Made by a program: the position numbers and the translations under genes. From Spirochaetota bacterium (lineage in GTDB: Bacteria > Spirochaetota > UBA4802 > UBA5550), in the NCBI GenBank assembly GCA_016928865.1, contig JAFGJX010000082.1:1-33953 (forward strand): a stretch of DNA of 33,953 bases, in the 5' to 3' direction. Below the pieces are notes generated by a model, which saw only the letters and a list, made by a program, of their open reading frames with translations, was not told where the DNA came from and searched no databases. Positions 1 to 7,493 of the stretch are shown piece by piece (the first letter of the stretch is position 1; the number at the start of each line of letters is the position of its first letter).

Positions 1-125
1 TACTCGCGGTAGCTTTTCACCGCGCCCGTGCGGCTGTCCTGATCCCCAGGCCCGGGCCTGTTCAGGCCGAAGCGGCTCCTGAGCTCGTTGATCCGTTTCA
101 TGACAGCAAACATGTTATCTATCAT
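1..125 (-). CDS. Partial gene downstream of fliJ (N-terminal 41 codons)
   Basis: An open frame starts at ATG 125-123, seven bases after the fliJ stop, and runs off the window. The visible residues begin MIDNMFAVMKRINELRSRFG and continue into a Pro/Gly-rich stretch without a signal peptide. A short amphipathic helix of the type RI-x-EL-x-SRF is also found at the start of lytic transglycosylases encoded after fliJ in some flagellar operons, so a flagellum-associated peptidoglycan hydrolase is a reasonable guess. Too little is visible to assign it. The tight spacing says it is the next gene of the flagellar operon. No clear Shine-Dalgarno is seen; the in-frame ATG at codon 9 is an alternative start. 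Confidence 0.6.
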   Translation of the reverse strand, partial: MIDNMFAVMKRINELRSRFGLNRPGPGDQDSRTGAVKSYRE

Positions 126-132
126 GGCACGC

Positions 133-591
133 CTACGCCGTTACCCTTTTTTTCATCTCAAAGATCCTCTGGTTCGTCTCGTCGTTCTCCTTGCCGAGCT
201 CGCGGTTAACTTCATACGCGTGCTGGGCCCGCTTCCGTTCCCTGAGCCTCTCAACCACCCTGCGCTCCCGCGAAGCTTCTACCAGGCGGCTCCTGACCTC
301 CTGTATCTGCGGCTCCATGCTCCTGATCCGGTCTTCGGCCGTGCCTATGGCGCGGAGTGAGACGTCGATAAAGCGCTCAAACAGTATCGCCTCGCTTGCC
401 GAATACCTGCCCTGCTTCAGCTTGTCCCCGAACAGCTCTTTCTGCGCGTCAATCTGCCGACGAAGTTCCGCCTGCTTTTCACGCTCGATGTTCTGAAGGC
501 TCACTATTTTCGCCAGCTCGTACTGTACAGCCCGCTCCCGCGCCTCGCGGATGTCGAGCAGGGTCTGCAGACGGAATTTGAATTTTTTCAT
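133..591 (-). CDS. fliJ: Flagellar export chaperone/stalk protein FliJ
   Basis: A 152-residue, highly charged, almost entirely helical protein beginning MKKFKFRLQTLLDIREARER. The F-x-LQ-x-LLDIRE start followed by a long antiparallel coiled coil without hydrophobic segments is the FliJ pattern. FliJ links the FliI ATPase ring to the FlhA export gate of the flagellar type III apparatus in the cytoplasm. I chose ATG 591 because AGAGAGG lies six bases upstream; a further in-frame ATG seven codons earlier (612) has no ribosome binding site and lacks family-like sequence. The gene follows fliI after a 167-base gap of palindromic repeat DNA, and the next gene starts seven bases after its stop. Length is normal for the family. 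Confidence 0.88.
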   Translation of the reverse strand: MKKFKFRLQTLLDIREARERAVQYELAKIVSLQNIEREKQAELRRQIDAQKELFGDKLKQGRYSASEAILFERFIDVSLRAIGTAEDRIRSMEPQIQEVRSRLVEASRERRVVERLRERKRAQHAYEVNRELGKENDETNQRIFEMKKRVTA

Positions 592-655
592 ACGATTCCT
601 CTCTGCTCTCACATTCTAGAATGCCTAGCCTCGGTATACCTCGCCCCTTCCATTC

Positions 656-735
656 ATGCCCCCTAGATCCCCCAAAGGGGGACTTCATCTTTTACCGCAT
701 CCCAAGCCCCCCTCTGGGGGGGTGGGGGGCGTTGC
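656..735. repeat. C/G-rich palindromic element between fliI and fliJ
   Basis: Two short hairpins lie in the fliI-fliJ junction: TCCCCC-AAA-GGGGGA at 668-682 and CCCCCC-TCT-GGGGGG at 707-721, set in similar text (ATGCCCCCTAGAT, CATCCCAAGCCCC). Related C-run/G-run pieces recur at 2171-2191, 2317-2362 and 6443-6485, all in the same operon. It resembles dispersed extragenic palindromes rather than a terminator, since no T-run follows on the minus strand. Confidence 0.6.
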
Positions 736-758
736 ACCAGGGCGTGCGATGGTATCCA

Positions 759-2159
759 CTACCTCACAATCCTCGCGAAAGCCGGCGTCCGCGCGACAAT
801 ATCCGGCCGCGCCGCCGGCTTCTTTTCCGCGAACATATCGATCAAGCGCCTGACAATCGCGTCATAGGCATCTCGTTCGTATATTCCCTGGCGCAAAAAC
901 GCGTTCATGGTGTCCATCATATCAAGCGCCCTGTCAACGGCCGGGACCGAGCCTTTCGCGTACGCGCCCAGGCTGATCTCATCCTCATGCTCAGTGTAGG
1001 CCGCCAGAAGCTCGCGGAACCTGTTCGCCGCCGCGGCATGCTCGGGCGTGACAACGTCCTTCATGCACCGGGAAATCGACTGCAGCACGTCAACCGCCGG
1101 GTAGTGGCCCTTGTGCGCCAGCCTGCGCTCAAGCACGATGTGTCCGTCCAGGATGCTTCTCGCATGGTCGGCGATCGGCTCGTTCATATCGTCCGCCTCG
1201 ACAAGCACTGAGTAGAAGCCGGTTATGCTTCCGCCGCCCGCGATGGTTCCCGCCCGCTCCATCAGCTTCGCCATCAGGGCGAAGGTTGAGGGAGGATAGC
1301 CGCGCATGGAAGACGGCTCCCCTGCCGCGATCCCCACCTCGCGCTGGGCCATGCTGAACCGGGTTATCGAGTCCATGAGGAGGTTGACATGCCTGCCCTG
1401 GTCCCGGAAGTACTCGGCAATGGCATGGGCCAGATAGGCCCCCCGAATCCTGAGCATGGCCGGCTGGTTGGAGGTGGCGACGACCACCACGGATTTTTTC
1501 AGGCCTTCCGGCCCGAGCTCCTTCTCGACGAAATCCTTTACTTCACGGCCGCGCTCGCCGATGAGCGCGACCACGTTGACGTCAGCGTCGGTGTAGCGGG
1601 AAATCATCGCGATGAGCGTCGACTTGCCCACGCCGGAGCCGGAAAAGATGCCGATCCTCTGCCCGCGTCCCACGGTGTTCAGCCCGTCAATTGCCCTGAT
1701 CCCGACAGACAGTGGCCGGTCGATGACCGTACGCTCGAGCGGGTTGATCGGCTCGCTGGTGACCGGGTATTTCTGCTTCGTAAAGATTTCTCCCCTGCCG
1801 TCAAGCGGCGCGCCGATGCCGGAGATGACCCTGCCGAGCAGTTCTTCCCCCACCGGGACCATGAGCGCCGAGCCGGCAGCGATGACATCCGCGCCGGGAA
1901 CGATGCCCTTCATATCGCCCACCGGCATCAGGATGACCCTGTTACGGTTGAAACCCACCACTTCCGCGTAGAGGTAGCCGCCGCGGTCAAGCCGTATCCT
2001 GCAGAGCTCGCCATACTCGACATCAGGACCTATCGACTCGATGGTAAGACCCACCACGCGCTCCACCCTGCCGGTGTACTGAATCGTCTCCAGCTCTTCG
2101 ATGATACCCTTGTACTTTGACAGGATATCGACTTTGTCATGCGGGAGGATCTTGATCAT
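759..2159 (-). CDS. fliI: Flagellum-specific ATPase FliI
   Basis: A 466-residue protein aligned by eye with the FliI/YscN family, related to the F1-ATPase beta subunit. Walker A SGSGVGKST is at residues 173-181 and the Walker B strand NLLMDSITR ends near 267. The ERGREV (202-207) and GGGSITGFYSVL (308-319) stretches are typical of flagellar/type III ATPases. FliI forms the cytoplasmic hexamer that unfolds and delivers rod, hook and filament subunits to the export gate, with FliH as stator-like regulator and FliJ as central stalk; both partners are adjacent here. Start ATG 2159 gives the full family length, but only a G-run about ten bases upstream could act as ribosome binding site. It is separated from fliH by 269 bases of repeat-rich DNA. 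Confidence 0.97.
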   Translation of the reverse strand: MIKILPHDKVDILSKYKGIIEELETIQYTGRVERVVGLTIESIGPDVEYGELCRIRLDRGGYLYAEVVGFNRNRVILMPVGDMKGIVPGADVIAAGSALMVPVGEELLGRVISGIGAPLDGRGEIFTKQKYPVTSEPINPLERTVIDRPLSVGIRAIDGLNTVGRGQRIGIFSGSGVGKSTLIAMISRYTDADVNVVALIGERGREVKDFVEKELGPEGLKKSVVVVATSNQPAMLRIRGAYLAHAIAEYFRDQGRHVNLLMDSITRFSMAQREVGIAAGEPSSMRGYPPSTFALMAKLMERAGTIAGGGSITGFYSVLVEADDMNEPIADHARSILDGHIVLERRLAHKGHYPAVDVLQSISRCMKDVVTPEHAAAANRFRELLAAYTEHEDEISLGAYAKGSVPAVDRALDMMDTMNAFLRQGIYERDAYDAIVRRLIDMFAEKKPAARPDIVARTPAFARIVR

Positions 2160-2170
2160 ACGTTAATGCA

Positions 2171-2191
2171 CCCCCCGTCCCCCGCAGGGGG
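2171..2191. repeat. Small C/G hairpin just upstream of fliI
   Basis: CCCCC-GCA-GGGGG at 2179-2191 preceded by a six-C run, immediately 5' of fliI on the minus strand. It is similar in make-up to the element at 656-735. On the fliI mRNA the hairpin would sit about 20 bases before the start codon, so it could affect initiation. Confidence 0.5.
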
Positions 2192-2316
2192 CGCGATGGA
2201 AATTGTCTGCATGGTCAATGTTCCCGGTCTAATCATATATTCTCACATCCATACAATGAACGAACCAGTTTCCCGACATTTGTTACATACCGTGCCGGTC
2301 AGCCCCTTCTTCCATG

Positions 2317-2362
2317 CCCCCTCCGGGCGTCGTGCTGAGCCTGTCGAAGCGGGACAGGGGGG
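2317..2362. repeat. Dispersed repeat with GTGCTGAGCCTGTCGAAGC core
   Basis: CCCCCT (2317-2322) and AGGGGG (2356-2361) can pair around a core containing GTGCTGAGCCTGTCGAAGC (2332-2350). From memory, the core (on the other strand GCTTCGACAGGCTCAGCAC) is a very widespread intergenic motif in bacterial genomes and assembled metagenomes. It is a dispersed element, not a gene part; its function is unknown to me. Confidence 0.55.
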
Positions 2363-2395
2363 AAATAAAACGTTATGTCTCATCACACATCATTT

Positions 2396-2423
2396 ATAGG
2401 GGCGGGTTTAAACCCGCCCCTAT
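2396..2423. repeat. 28-bp perfect palindrome after fliH
   Basis: ATAGGGGCGGGTTT is followed directly by its exact reverse complement (14 + 14 bases, no spacer), ending five bases before the fliH stop codon region at 2429. As RNA it would form a GC-rich hairpin with a TTTAAA tip. There is no T-tract after it on the minus strand, so it is not a standard intrinsic terminator; mRNA end protection or processing is possible. Confidence 0.8.
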
Positions 2424-2428
2424 CAGAA

Positions 2429-3355
2429 TTATATTGTCGTCGTGCTCCTGATCGCTTCCTCAATAGCGTCAAGCTGCGTCGAGATCTTCGCGTCGATGGC
2501 GCCGACGTCCGTCTCTATAATACAGCCGCCGCGCTCGACCCTGGAATCCTCGTATATGTTTACCTTCTTCAGCGATTCCATCATCTTGATCAGCTCGTCC
2601 TTGTGCGCCGTGGTCATGTCCAGGTCGGCGAAGTTGACGCGGATGTCGATCCGGTCGCGGTCCTTGACGCGCTTGATCGCCTCCTTGATATTGTTGATGA
2701 CCACCTCGCGGCGCTCCACTATCTCGTCCTTGATTACCTTGCGCGCGATCATCAGGATCATCTCGGTCATCAGCTTTTCCGAGGACTTGATGATGTCGTC
2801 GCGAATGTCAACAGCGGTCGATACAATCGTGCCCAGGCGGTCAATCAGCCGCATGACCTCGGCCTGCCCTTCCTTGTATCCCTCTTCGCGTCCGGCATCG
2901 TAGCCCTTCTTGTACGCCTCGTGCTCGATCTCGGAGACCTTGAGCTCGGCCTCCTTGATCATCTTCTCGGCCTCGAACTTTCCTCTCTCTATTTCGCGCT
3001 CGGACTCGACCCGGTGGCGCTCCATCTCCAGGTTGATCTGCTCTTTCGACGACTGAAGCTCGCGGAACGCGGCCTGCTTCCCTTCTTCTTCAATCTGTTT
3101 GGAGCGCTCGCGTGCCTGATCGAGCATCTCCTTGACTTCTTCTTCCGTCTCACGGCGGTACCGCTCGAGCTCCGCCTCCATCTCCTCTATAGACGGCCCC
3201 TGATAGACGTCAATCGGGTTCCCCTCGTCGTCGACCTCGAACTCCTTGAAGTCCTCGGTCTCGATAAGGTTCTTCTGGTACTTCGATGGCAGCTCAATCT
3301 GCTTCGCTATATTCATCTGCCGGATTTCTCCCGGCTTGAACACTAACTTAGACAA
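2429..3355 (-). CDS. fliH: Flagellar assembly protein FliH
   Basis: A 308-residue protein, longer than the roughly 230 residues of enteric FliH but in line with the long FliH of spirochaetes. It starts SKLVFKPGEI, has a charged coiled coil from about residue 55 to 150, a GxxxGxxxGxxxG repeat at 151-163 characteristic of FliH, and a C-terminal FliH/HrpE-type domain. FliH binds the FliI ATPase and the C-ring; in spirochaetes it forms the spokes between them. I place the start at TTG 3355: GAGGAGG lies six bases upstream, inside the end of fliG, and the product then begins like other spirochaete FliH proteins. Starting at the upstream ATG (3382) would add nine unrelated residues. The gene overlaps the fliG stop by eight bases, implying translational coupling. 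Confidence 0.9.
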   Translation of the reverse strand: MSKLVFKPGEIRQMNIAKQIELPSKYQKNLIETEDFKEFEVDDEGNPIDVYQGPSIEEMEAELERYRRETEEEVKEMLDQARERSKQIEEEGKQAAFRELQSSKEQINLEMERHRVESEREIERGKFEAEKMIKEAELKVSEIEHEAYKKGYDAGREEGYKEGQAEVMRLIDRLGTIVSTAVDIRDDIIKSSEKLMTEMILMIARKVIKDEIVERREVVINNIKEAIKRVKDRDRIDIRVNFADLDMTTAHKDELIKMMESLKKVNIYEDSRVERGGCIIETDVGAIDAKISTQLDAIEEAIRSTTTI

Positions 3356-4364
3356 CCAGCTCCTCCTCACCGGCCCGTGCAACTATGATGTCGCCGGATT
3401 CCTCAAGTTTTCTGATAATGTTAACGATCTTCTGCTGCGATTCCTCGACGTCTCGCAGCCGTATCGGCCCCATGAAATCCATGTCCTCGCGGAGCAGCGC
3501 GGACGCGCGCTTTGACATGTTCCGGTATATCTTCTCCTGAACCTCGGCATCGACGCCCTTCAGCGCCTTTGCCAGGTCCTGCGTATCCACTTCGCGGAGC
3601 ACCTTCTGGATCGACCGGTCGTCAAGCAGCACGATGTCCTCGAACACGAACATCCGCTTCTTGATCTCTTCCGCCAGCTCCGGGTCCTCCTCTTCGAGCG
3701 CCTCGATGATGATCTTCTCTGTGCCGCGGTCGACGTTGTTCAGGACCTCGACGATGGCGTCAATGCCGCCTGCTGAGGTAAAGTCTTCGCTCGCCAGGGT
3801 GGAAAGCTTCCTCTCGAGAACGCGCTCGACTTCGCGAAGTACGTCCGGCGAAGTACGGTCCATCTGAGCGATCCGCTTGGCCACGTCCGCCTGGATCTGG
3901 TGCGGGAGTCCGGATAGTATGAGCGCCGACTTCTGCGGATCGAGGTACGCCAGTATCAGGGCTATGGTCTGGGGGTGCTCGCCCTGGATGAAGTTCAGCA
4001 GGTGGCTCGGGTCGGTGCGCCTGATAAAATCGAACGGCCTCACCTGCAGTGAGGACGTGAGCCGGTTGACTATGTCGATGGCCTTCTGGGTCCCCAGGGC
4101 GCGCTCCAGGACGTCCCGGGCGTAATCGATGCCCCCGTTCTGGATGAACTCCTGGGCCATCATCATCTCCTGGAATTCCTGTAAAACCTTGTCGCGATCT
4201 TCCGGCTCGATGCGGTCCAGGCGGGCGATTTCGAAGGTCAGCTGCTCGATCTCATCTTCCCTGAGGTGCTTGAATATTTCAGAGGACACCTCGGATCCGA
4301 GCGATACGAGGAAAATGGCCGCTTTCTGGCGCCCGGTCAATTGAGACTTTTTCGATTGGAGCAT
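3348..4364 (-). CDS. fliG: Flagellar motor switch protein FliG
   Basis: A 338-residue protein of normal FliG length. The N-terminal part (LTGRQKAAIFLVSLG) matches the FliF-binding domain. The middle domain contains the EHPQ motif (GEHPQTIALILAYL), and the C-terminal domain has the charged helix around DDRSIQKVLREVD that engages the stator. FliG forms the upper C-ring on the MS-ring and converts MotA movement into rotation, and sets rotation direction with FliM/FliN, which are not in this window. Start ATG 4364 has GGAGG at a rather long spacing of twelve bases. The gene lies 199 bases after fliF, a gap filled with hairpins, and overlaps fliH at its end. Confidence 0.97.
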   Translation of the reverse strand: MLQSKKSQLTGRQKAAIFLVSLGSEVSSEIFKHLREDEIEQLTFEIARLDRIEPEDRDKVLQEFQEMMMAQEFIQNGGIDYARDVLERALGTQKAIDIVNRLTSSLQVRPFDFIRRTDPSHLLNFIQGEHPQTIALILAYLDPQKSALILSGLPHQIQADVAKRIAQMDRTSPDVLREVERVLERKLSTLASEDFTSAGGIDAIVEVLNNVDRGTEKIIIEALEEEDPELAEEIKKRMFVFEDIVLLDDRSIQKVLREVDTQDLAKALKGVDAEVQEKIYRNMSKRASALLREDMDFMGPIRLRDVEESQQKIVNIIRKLEESGDIIVARAGEEELVV

Positions 4365-4408
4365 CAGTTATTCCATCCTCCATTCAGGTGGATCGAGCCT
4401 ACACCCCG

Positions 4409-4423
4409 GCCGCCGTCGGCGGC
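4409..4423. repeat. Short perfect GC hairpin upstream of fliG
   Basis: GCCGCC-GTC-GGCGGC, six-base stem and three-base loop, lies 45 bases before the fliG start on the minus strand. It sits in the same junction as the larger hairpin at 4505-4552. No T-run follows it. Confidence 0.55.
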
Positions 4424-4504
4424 GTGGCATACCATCATCATTATCGGCCTGTATATGTAATTAACATTATTAATATATCAAAGTCAAACCAAAATTAAGT
4501 ACAT

Positions 4505-4552
4505 GCGGCACAGGGCGGCCCGCGGCGTATGCCGCGGGCCGCCCTGTGCCGC
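4505..4552. repeat. Perfect 22-bp-stem hairpin between fliF and fliG
   Basis: The arm 4505-4526 is the exact reverse complement of 4531-4552, with a four-base GTAT centre. It starts 11 bases after the fliF stop codon on the minus strand. The stem is almost entirely G/C (begins GCGGCACAGGGCGG). Downstream on the minus strand there are only scattered T residues, so termination is uncertain; it may be an RNA processing or stability element within the operon. Confidence 0.85.
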
Positions 4553-4563
4553 AACTAATGCTG

Positions 4564-6264
4564 CTACTCCTCCGCAAGCCAGGTACGCAGGAGCTGGGCC
4601 ACGTCGTCCGGCCTCTCCCGTGCCAGATTGATGGCATTTTCCTGCAGCTCCAGCCTGGCGCGTTCCTCCAGGGAAAGCTCCACATCGATCCCCTCTTCCT
4701 CTGCGGCGCGCAGGGCCGCTTCCCTCATACGCTGCTGTTCCAGCGCCAGCTGTTCCTCTTTCGCCCTTCTCCGGCGCTCGATCTCCTTGGTGACGGCCCT
4801 GAACAGGATAAATCCCACAAAAAGCAGAATAACGCCAATGAGAGCGGCAAGCAGAATCTTCTTGATCTGCTCCTTTTTCCTGAACTCGGCGCGCAGCGTG
4901 TCCCAGTATCTGCTCCGGTCGAACATGATATTTTCTACCGCGACCTGGTCGCCCCTGGACTCGTCAAAATTGATCGACTTCTTGATTATATTTTCAGCTT
5001 TCTGCAGCTCTTCAGTGGAGAGGGGCGTCTGCACCGGCTCCTTGAGAGGATCAAGATCGAAGTCGCCGCTTGGAAGCTTGGGCAGGCTCTGCTGCCCGTC
5101 GATCGCAATCGCCACAGAAACCCGGTCAATGCTGTAGGGATCGCGGTCAATGATTCTGCTCGTCTTATTAACCGCATGGTTCCTGATGTCTTCATTCTTG
5201 CTGTATTTCGCGAACTGGTCGTCGCTCGCCTTGTACCCCGGCGGCGTGTTGCCCTCAGTGCCGGCAGGGCCTTCCGGGTTCCAGCCGTGGCCCTGGAAAC
5301 GCTCCTTCGTAGATTTTTCAGATATAATGAGAGAATCCTTGATTTTACGCGTGGGATACGGCTTGGTCGGATCCGCCTTTTCCAGCTCGATCGGGGTATA
5401 TTCTTCCTGCTCTTCCGATATCTTGTCCCAGTTGAAGTCCATGTTGAGACGGAGGACCTGAATCCGGTCAGGCGAGTATATCCTTTCAAGACCGGCGCGG
5501 ATATCCTTCAGCATTCTGATACGAGCGCGCTCTTCCAGCTTGTGCCGATATTCAAGAATGGTGTACTCGGTTTTTGCCTTGTCAAGCTCATCGTCGAAAT
5601 CCGATATGATATTGCCGTGATCGTCTGTCACGGTCACGTTCTCCGGCTTAAGCCTGTTGCCCACTGCACGGGAAACGAGATAGATGATACCCTTTATCTC
5701 TTTCTTTGACAGCTTATCATATCCCGGCTCGAGGTGCACCGTCACCGCTGCGGTATACGGGGTCGCAATATCAGTATAGATGCTGTCCTCGGTCATGGCG
5801 ATATCGACATCCGCCTTGTCGATGTTTTCCAGGGACTCTATGTGGCGTTTTATTTCATCCCTCAGAGAGCGCATGAATTTGACATCTATCTCTCGTTCGG
5901 TCTCGGTCCACTTGGTCATGTCGAAAAGCTTCCACCCGGGTATCCCCTTCGGAATCATGTTCTCCTGGGCTAGCTTGGTCAGGATGAGTTCACGCTGGTC
6001 AGGACGCACCAGAATGCTGGTCTGGCCGGCGGTCTCATACCGATAGCCCATTTCATCCATCTTTTTGGTTACCTGGCCGAAGTCATTGGCGGTAAGTTCC
6101 GAGAAAAGGACGACATTCGGCTGACCGCTTGATACCGAAAAGAGGACTATGAAAGCAATCACAACGACGCCAGTGACAACGCCTATGATGATTTTTTTCG
6201 TTCGGTCAAGCTTCCCGAATATATCCTTCAGTTGATCAAAGATTTTTTTTAACAGATCCGGCAT
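4564..6264 (-). CDS. fliF: Flagellar MS-ring protein FliF
   Basis: A 566-residue membrane protein with the FliF layout: a cytoplasmic N-terminus, first membrane helix at about 25-45 (IIIGVVTGVVVIAFIVLF), periplasmic YscJ/FliF ring-building domains, second membrane helix at about 470-491, and a charged cytoplasmic tail. The last residues (ARERPDDVAQLLRTWLAEE) are the FliG-binding end. FliF forms the MS-ring, the first structure of the basal body. I chose ATG 6264 because CAGGAGG lies five to six bases upstream and the product then starts MPDLLKKIF; an in-frame start seven codons earlier has no such site. The gene follows fliE after 237 bases that include an AT-rich block and a C/G palindrome. 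Confidence 0.96.
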   Translation of the reverse strand: MPDLLKKIFDQLKDIFGKLDRTKKIIIGVVTGVVVIAFIVLFSVSSGQPNVVLFSELTANDFGQVTKKMDEMGYRYETAGQTSILVRPDQRELILTKLAQENMIPKGIPGWKLFDMTKWTETEREIDVKFMRSLRDEIKRHIESLENIDKADVDIAMTEDSIYTDIATPYTAAVTVHLEPGYDKLSKKEIKGIIYLVSRAVGNRLKPENVTVTDDHGNIISDFDDELDKAKTEYTILEYRHKLEERARIRMLKDIRAGLERIYSPDRIQVLRLNMDFNWDKISEEQEEYTPIELEKADPTKPYPTRKIKDSLIISEKSTKERFQGHGWNPEGPAGTEGNTPPGYKASDDQFAKYSKNEDIRNHAVNKTSRIIDRDPYSIDRVSVAIAIDGQQSLPKLPSGDFDLDPLKEPVQTPLSTEELQKAENIIKKSINFDESRGDQVAVENIMFDRSRYWDTLRAEFRKKEQIKKILLAALIGVILLFVGFILFRAVTKEIERRRRAKEEQLALEQQRMREAALRAAEEEGIDVELSLEERARLELQENAINLARERPDDVAQLLRTWLAEE

Positions 6265-6368
6265 TGTGTCCTCCTGTGACGCCACGGGGAATGGCAGTCA
6301 TTACGGAATATCCTGACATCGATAAAAACAATGAGACATAATACACCTTATCAGGATAAAAAAAAATG

Positions 6369-6420
6369 TCAATTAATTTTTCTGAAAATATCAACAAAAA
6401 TATACATGAAAATTAATTGA
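6369..6420. repeat. AT-rich inverted repeat between fliE and fliF
   Basis: TCAATTAATTTT (6369-6380) and AAAATTAATTGA (6409-6420) are exact inverse copies 28 bases apart, in the most AT-rich stretch of the operon. A TTGACA (minus strand, 6372-6367) lies at its edge, but no -10 box is well placed, so an internal promoter for fliF is possible but unproven. Confidence 0.5.
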
Positions 6421-6442
6421 ACATCATATTCCGATTTAAAAG

Positions 6443-6485
6443 CCCCCCTCCGGCCTGCGGCCATTCTCCCCCCGTCAACGGAGGG
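6443..6485. repeat. C/G-rich palindrome after fliE
   Basis: CCCTCCG (6446-6452) pairs with CGGAGGG (6479-6485), enclosing GGCC-TGC-GGCC. It begins 17 bases after the fliE stop on the minus strand. Its composition (AAGCCCCCCTC) is shared with the element at 656-735, whose AAGCCCCCCTCTGGG is nearly identical at the start. Confidence 0.55.
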
Positions 6486-6501
6486 AGGATGGAGAGACGC
6501 G

Positions 6502-6834
6502 CTATCTCAGGCTAATCAGCTCACGATATGCCCGGAGCGCTTCGTCACGGACCGCTTTGGTAAAATTCAATGCCACTTCAGCCTTCTGCGCCGCAATCAT
6601 CACCGAATGTATGTCAATCGATTCCGGCTGATATATCATTTTCTGTGTCATATCCTCCGAGTCGGTCTGGAGATCATTCACCTTCCCCAGGGCCTTCATC
6701 AAGGAATCCGCAAACGACGTCGACACATCGTCATATGCCGGCTCCCGTTTTATCTGGTTGCCGTAATGAAGCGAATTTGTTGTACGCATCTCGACCACAT
6801 GGCCGATCGGTTCACCATTATTAATGATCGTCAT
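6502..6834 (-). CDS. fliE: Flagellar hook-basal body complex protein FliE
   Basis: A 110-residue protein with the FliE C-terminal pattern: SFADSLMKALGKVNDLQ, then PESIDIHSVMIAAQKAEVAL and a final NFTKAVRDEALRAYRELISL. FliE joins the MS-ring to the proximal rod and is exported early. ATG 6834 is preferred over the GTG one codon earlier: GGAG is seven bases upstream of the ATG. The ATG overlaps by one base the TGA of a small upstream ORF (TGATG), implying that fliE translation is coupled to it. Length is typical for the family. Confidence 0.93.
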   Translation of the reverse strand: MTIINNGEPIGHVVEMRTTNSLHYGNQIKREPAYDDVSTSFADSLMKALGKVNDLQTDSEDMTQKMIYQPESIDIHSVMIAAQKAEVALNFTKAVRDEALRAYRELISLR

Positions 6835-6995
6835 CACTGCACTCCTTTGGCGTTATTGTTGCGCATTTCTATCCGTGAAGTCAGGTTTAAATCATTCAGA
6901 GGGCTCCAGATCCGCTCTTCACGCCTCACGCTGAACGGCTTGGACATGAAATGTGAAACATGGATCTCATTGTGTGCCGCTATTTCACGATGCAT
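6834..6995 (-). CDS. Small ORF (53 aa) between flgC and fliE, unrecognised
   Basis: An ATG at 6995 with AAGGAGG six bases upstream (the flgC stop TAA is part of that site) opens a 53-codon frame whose TGA overlaps the fliE ATG by one base. The product begins MHREIAAHNEIHVSHFMSKP and ends in RNNNAKGVQ. It is basic and hydrophilic with no membrane segment or signal peptide. I recognise no family. The strong ribosome binding site, end-to-end fit between two operon genes and stop-start overlap make it a likely real gene, or a leader ORF that controls fliE. It fills the whole 169-base gap, which would otherwise be the only long gap in flgB-fliE. Confidence 0.62.
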   Translation of the reverse strand: MHREIAAHNEIHVSHFMSKPFSVRREERIWSPLNDLNLTSRIEMRNNNAKGVQ

Positions 6996-7006
6996 GGTCT
7001 ACCTCC

Positions 7007-7471
7007 TTATACCCCGCCCCTGCCTATCTCAAGGGCCTTGTTGAACATCATTTTTTCATTATTGATCATCTGAACATTTGCCTCGTACGAGCGCGACGCC
7101 GAGATCAGGTCCGTCATCTCCATGACGATATTGATGTTCGGCATCTCCACATAGCCGGTCTTCGGGCCGGTCTTGATTGCGTCCGGGTGCGTCGGATCGT
7201 ACACCAGCCTGAAGGGCGACCGGTCGTCTTCAATCTTGACCACGCGCACGCCCTTGCCGATGCCATGCTCGATCCGGTCGGGAACCATGGGCGACTTGTA
7301 GTTTGGCCTGATGTTTACCGGCGCGAAAACCGCCCGCTTCCTCCGGTAGGCGCCCCCCTCCGGCGTCCGCGTGGTGTTCGCGTTGGCGATATTGTTGCTT
7401 ATCAGGTCCATCCGGAGCCGCTGGGCGGTAAGCCCGGTGGACGAGATATTAAAGCTGTCGAACATTCCCAT
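7007..7471 (-). CDS. flgC: Flagellar proximal rod protein FlgC
   Basis: A 154-residue rod protein. The N-terminal motif ISSTGLTAQRLRMDLISNNI followed by ANANTTRTPEGG is the conserved FlgC/FlgE-type start. The C-terminal helix (SRSYEANVQMINNEKMMFNKALEIG) is the matching coiled-coil partner. FlgC is exported through the flagellar type III system, so lack of a Sec signal is expected. AAGGAG lies seven bases before ATG 7471. It follows flgB by 22 bases, in the usual flgB-flgC-fliE order. Its stop codon overlaps the ribosome binding site of the small ORF that follows. Confidence 0.96.
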   Translation of the reverse strand: MGMFDSFNISSTGLTAQRLRMDLISNNIANANTTRTPEGGAYRRKRAVFAPVNIRPNYKSPMVPDRIEHGIGKGVRVVKIEDDRSPFRLVYDPTHPDAIKTGPKTGYVEMPNINIVMEMTDLISASRSYEANVQMINNEKMMFNKALEIGRGGV

Positions 7472-7493
7472 GGGTTATCTCCTTATGCCGTCC

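Noticed and set aside
1389..2120. 243-codon plus-strand frame opposite fliI, and 2375-3346 opposite fliH
   Set aside because: Shadows of fliI and fliH, whose motifs are unambiguous; no ribosome binding sites or domains.
3356..3382. Upstream ATG at 3382 as fliH start
   Set aside because: It adds nine residues not seen in FliH, lies within fliG, and has no ribosome binding site, unlike TTG 3355 with GAGGAGG.
6300..6380. Internal promoter between fliE and fliF (TTGACA at 6372-6367)
   Set aside because: The nearest good -10 (TATTAT) is 23 bases away; no acceptable hexamer at 16-18 bases.
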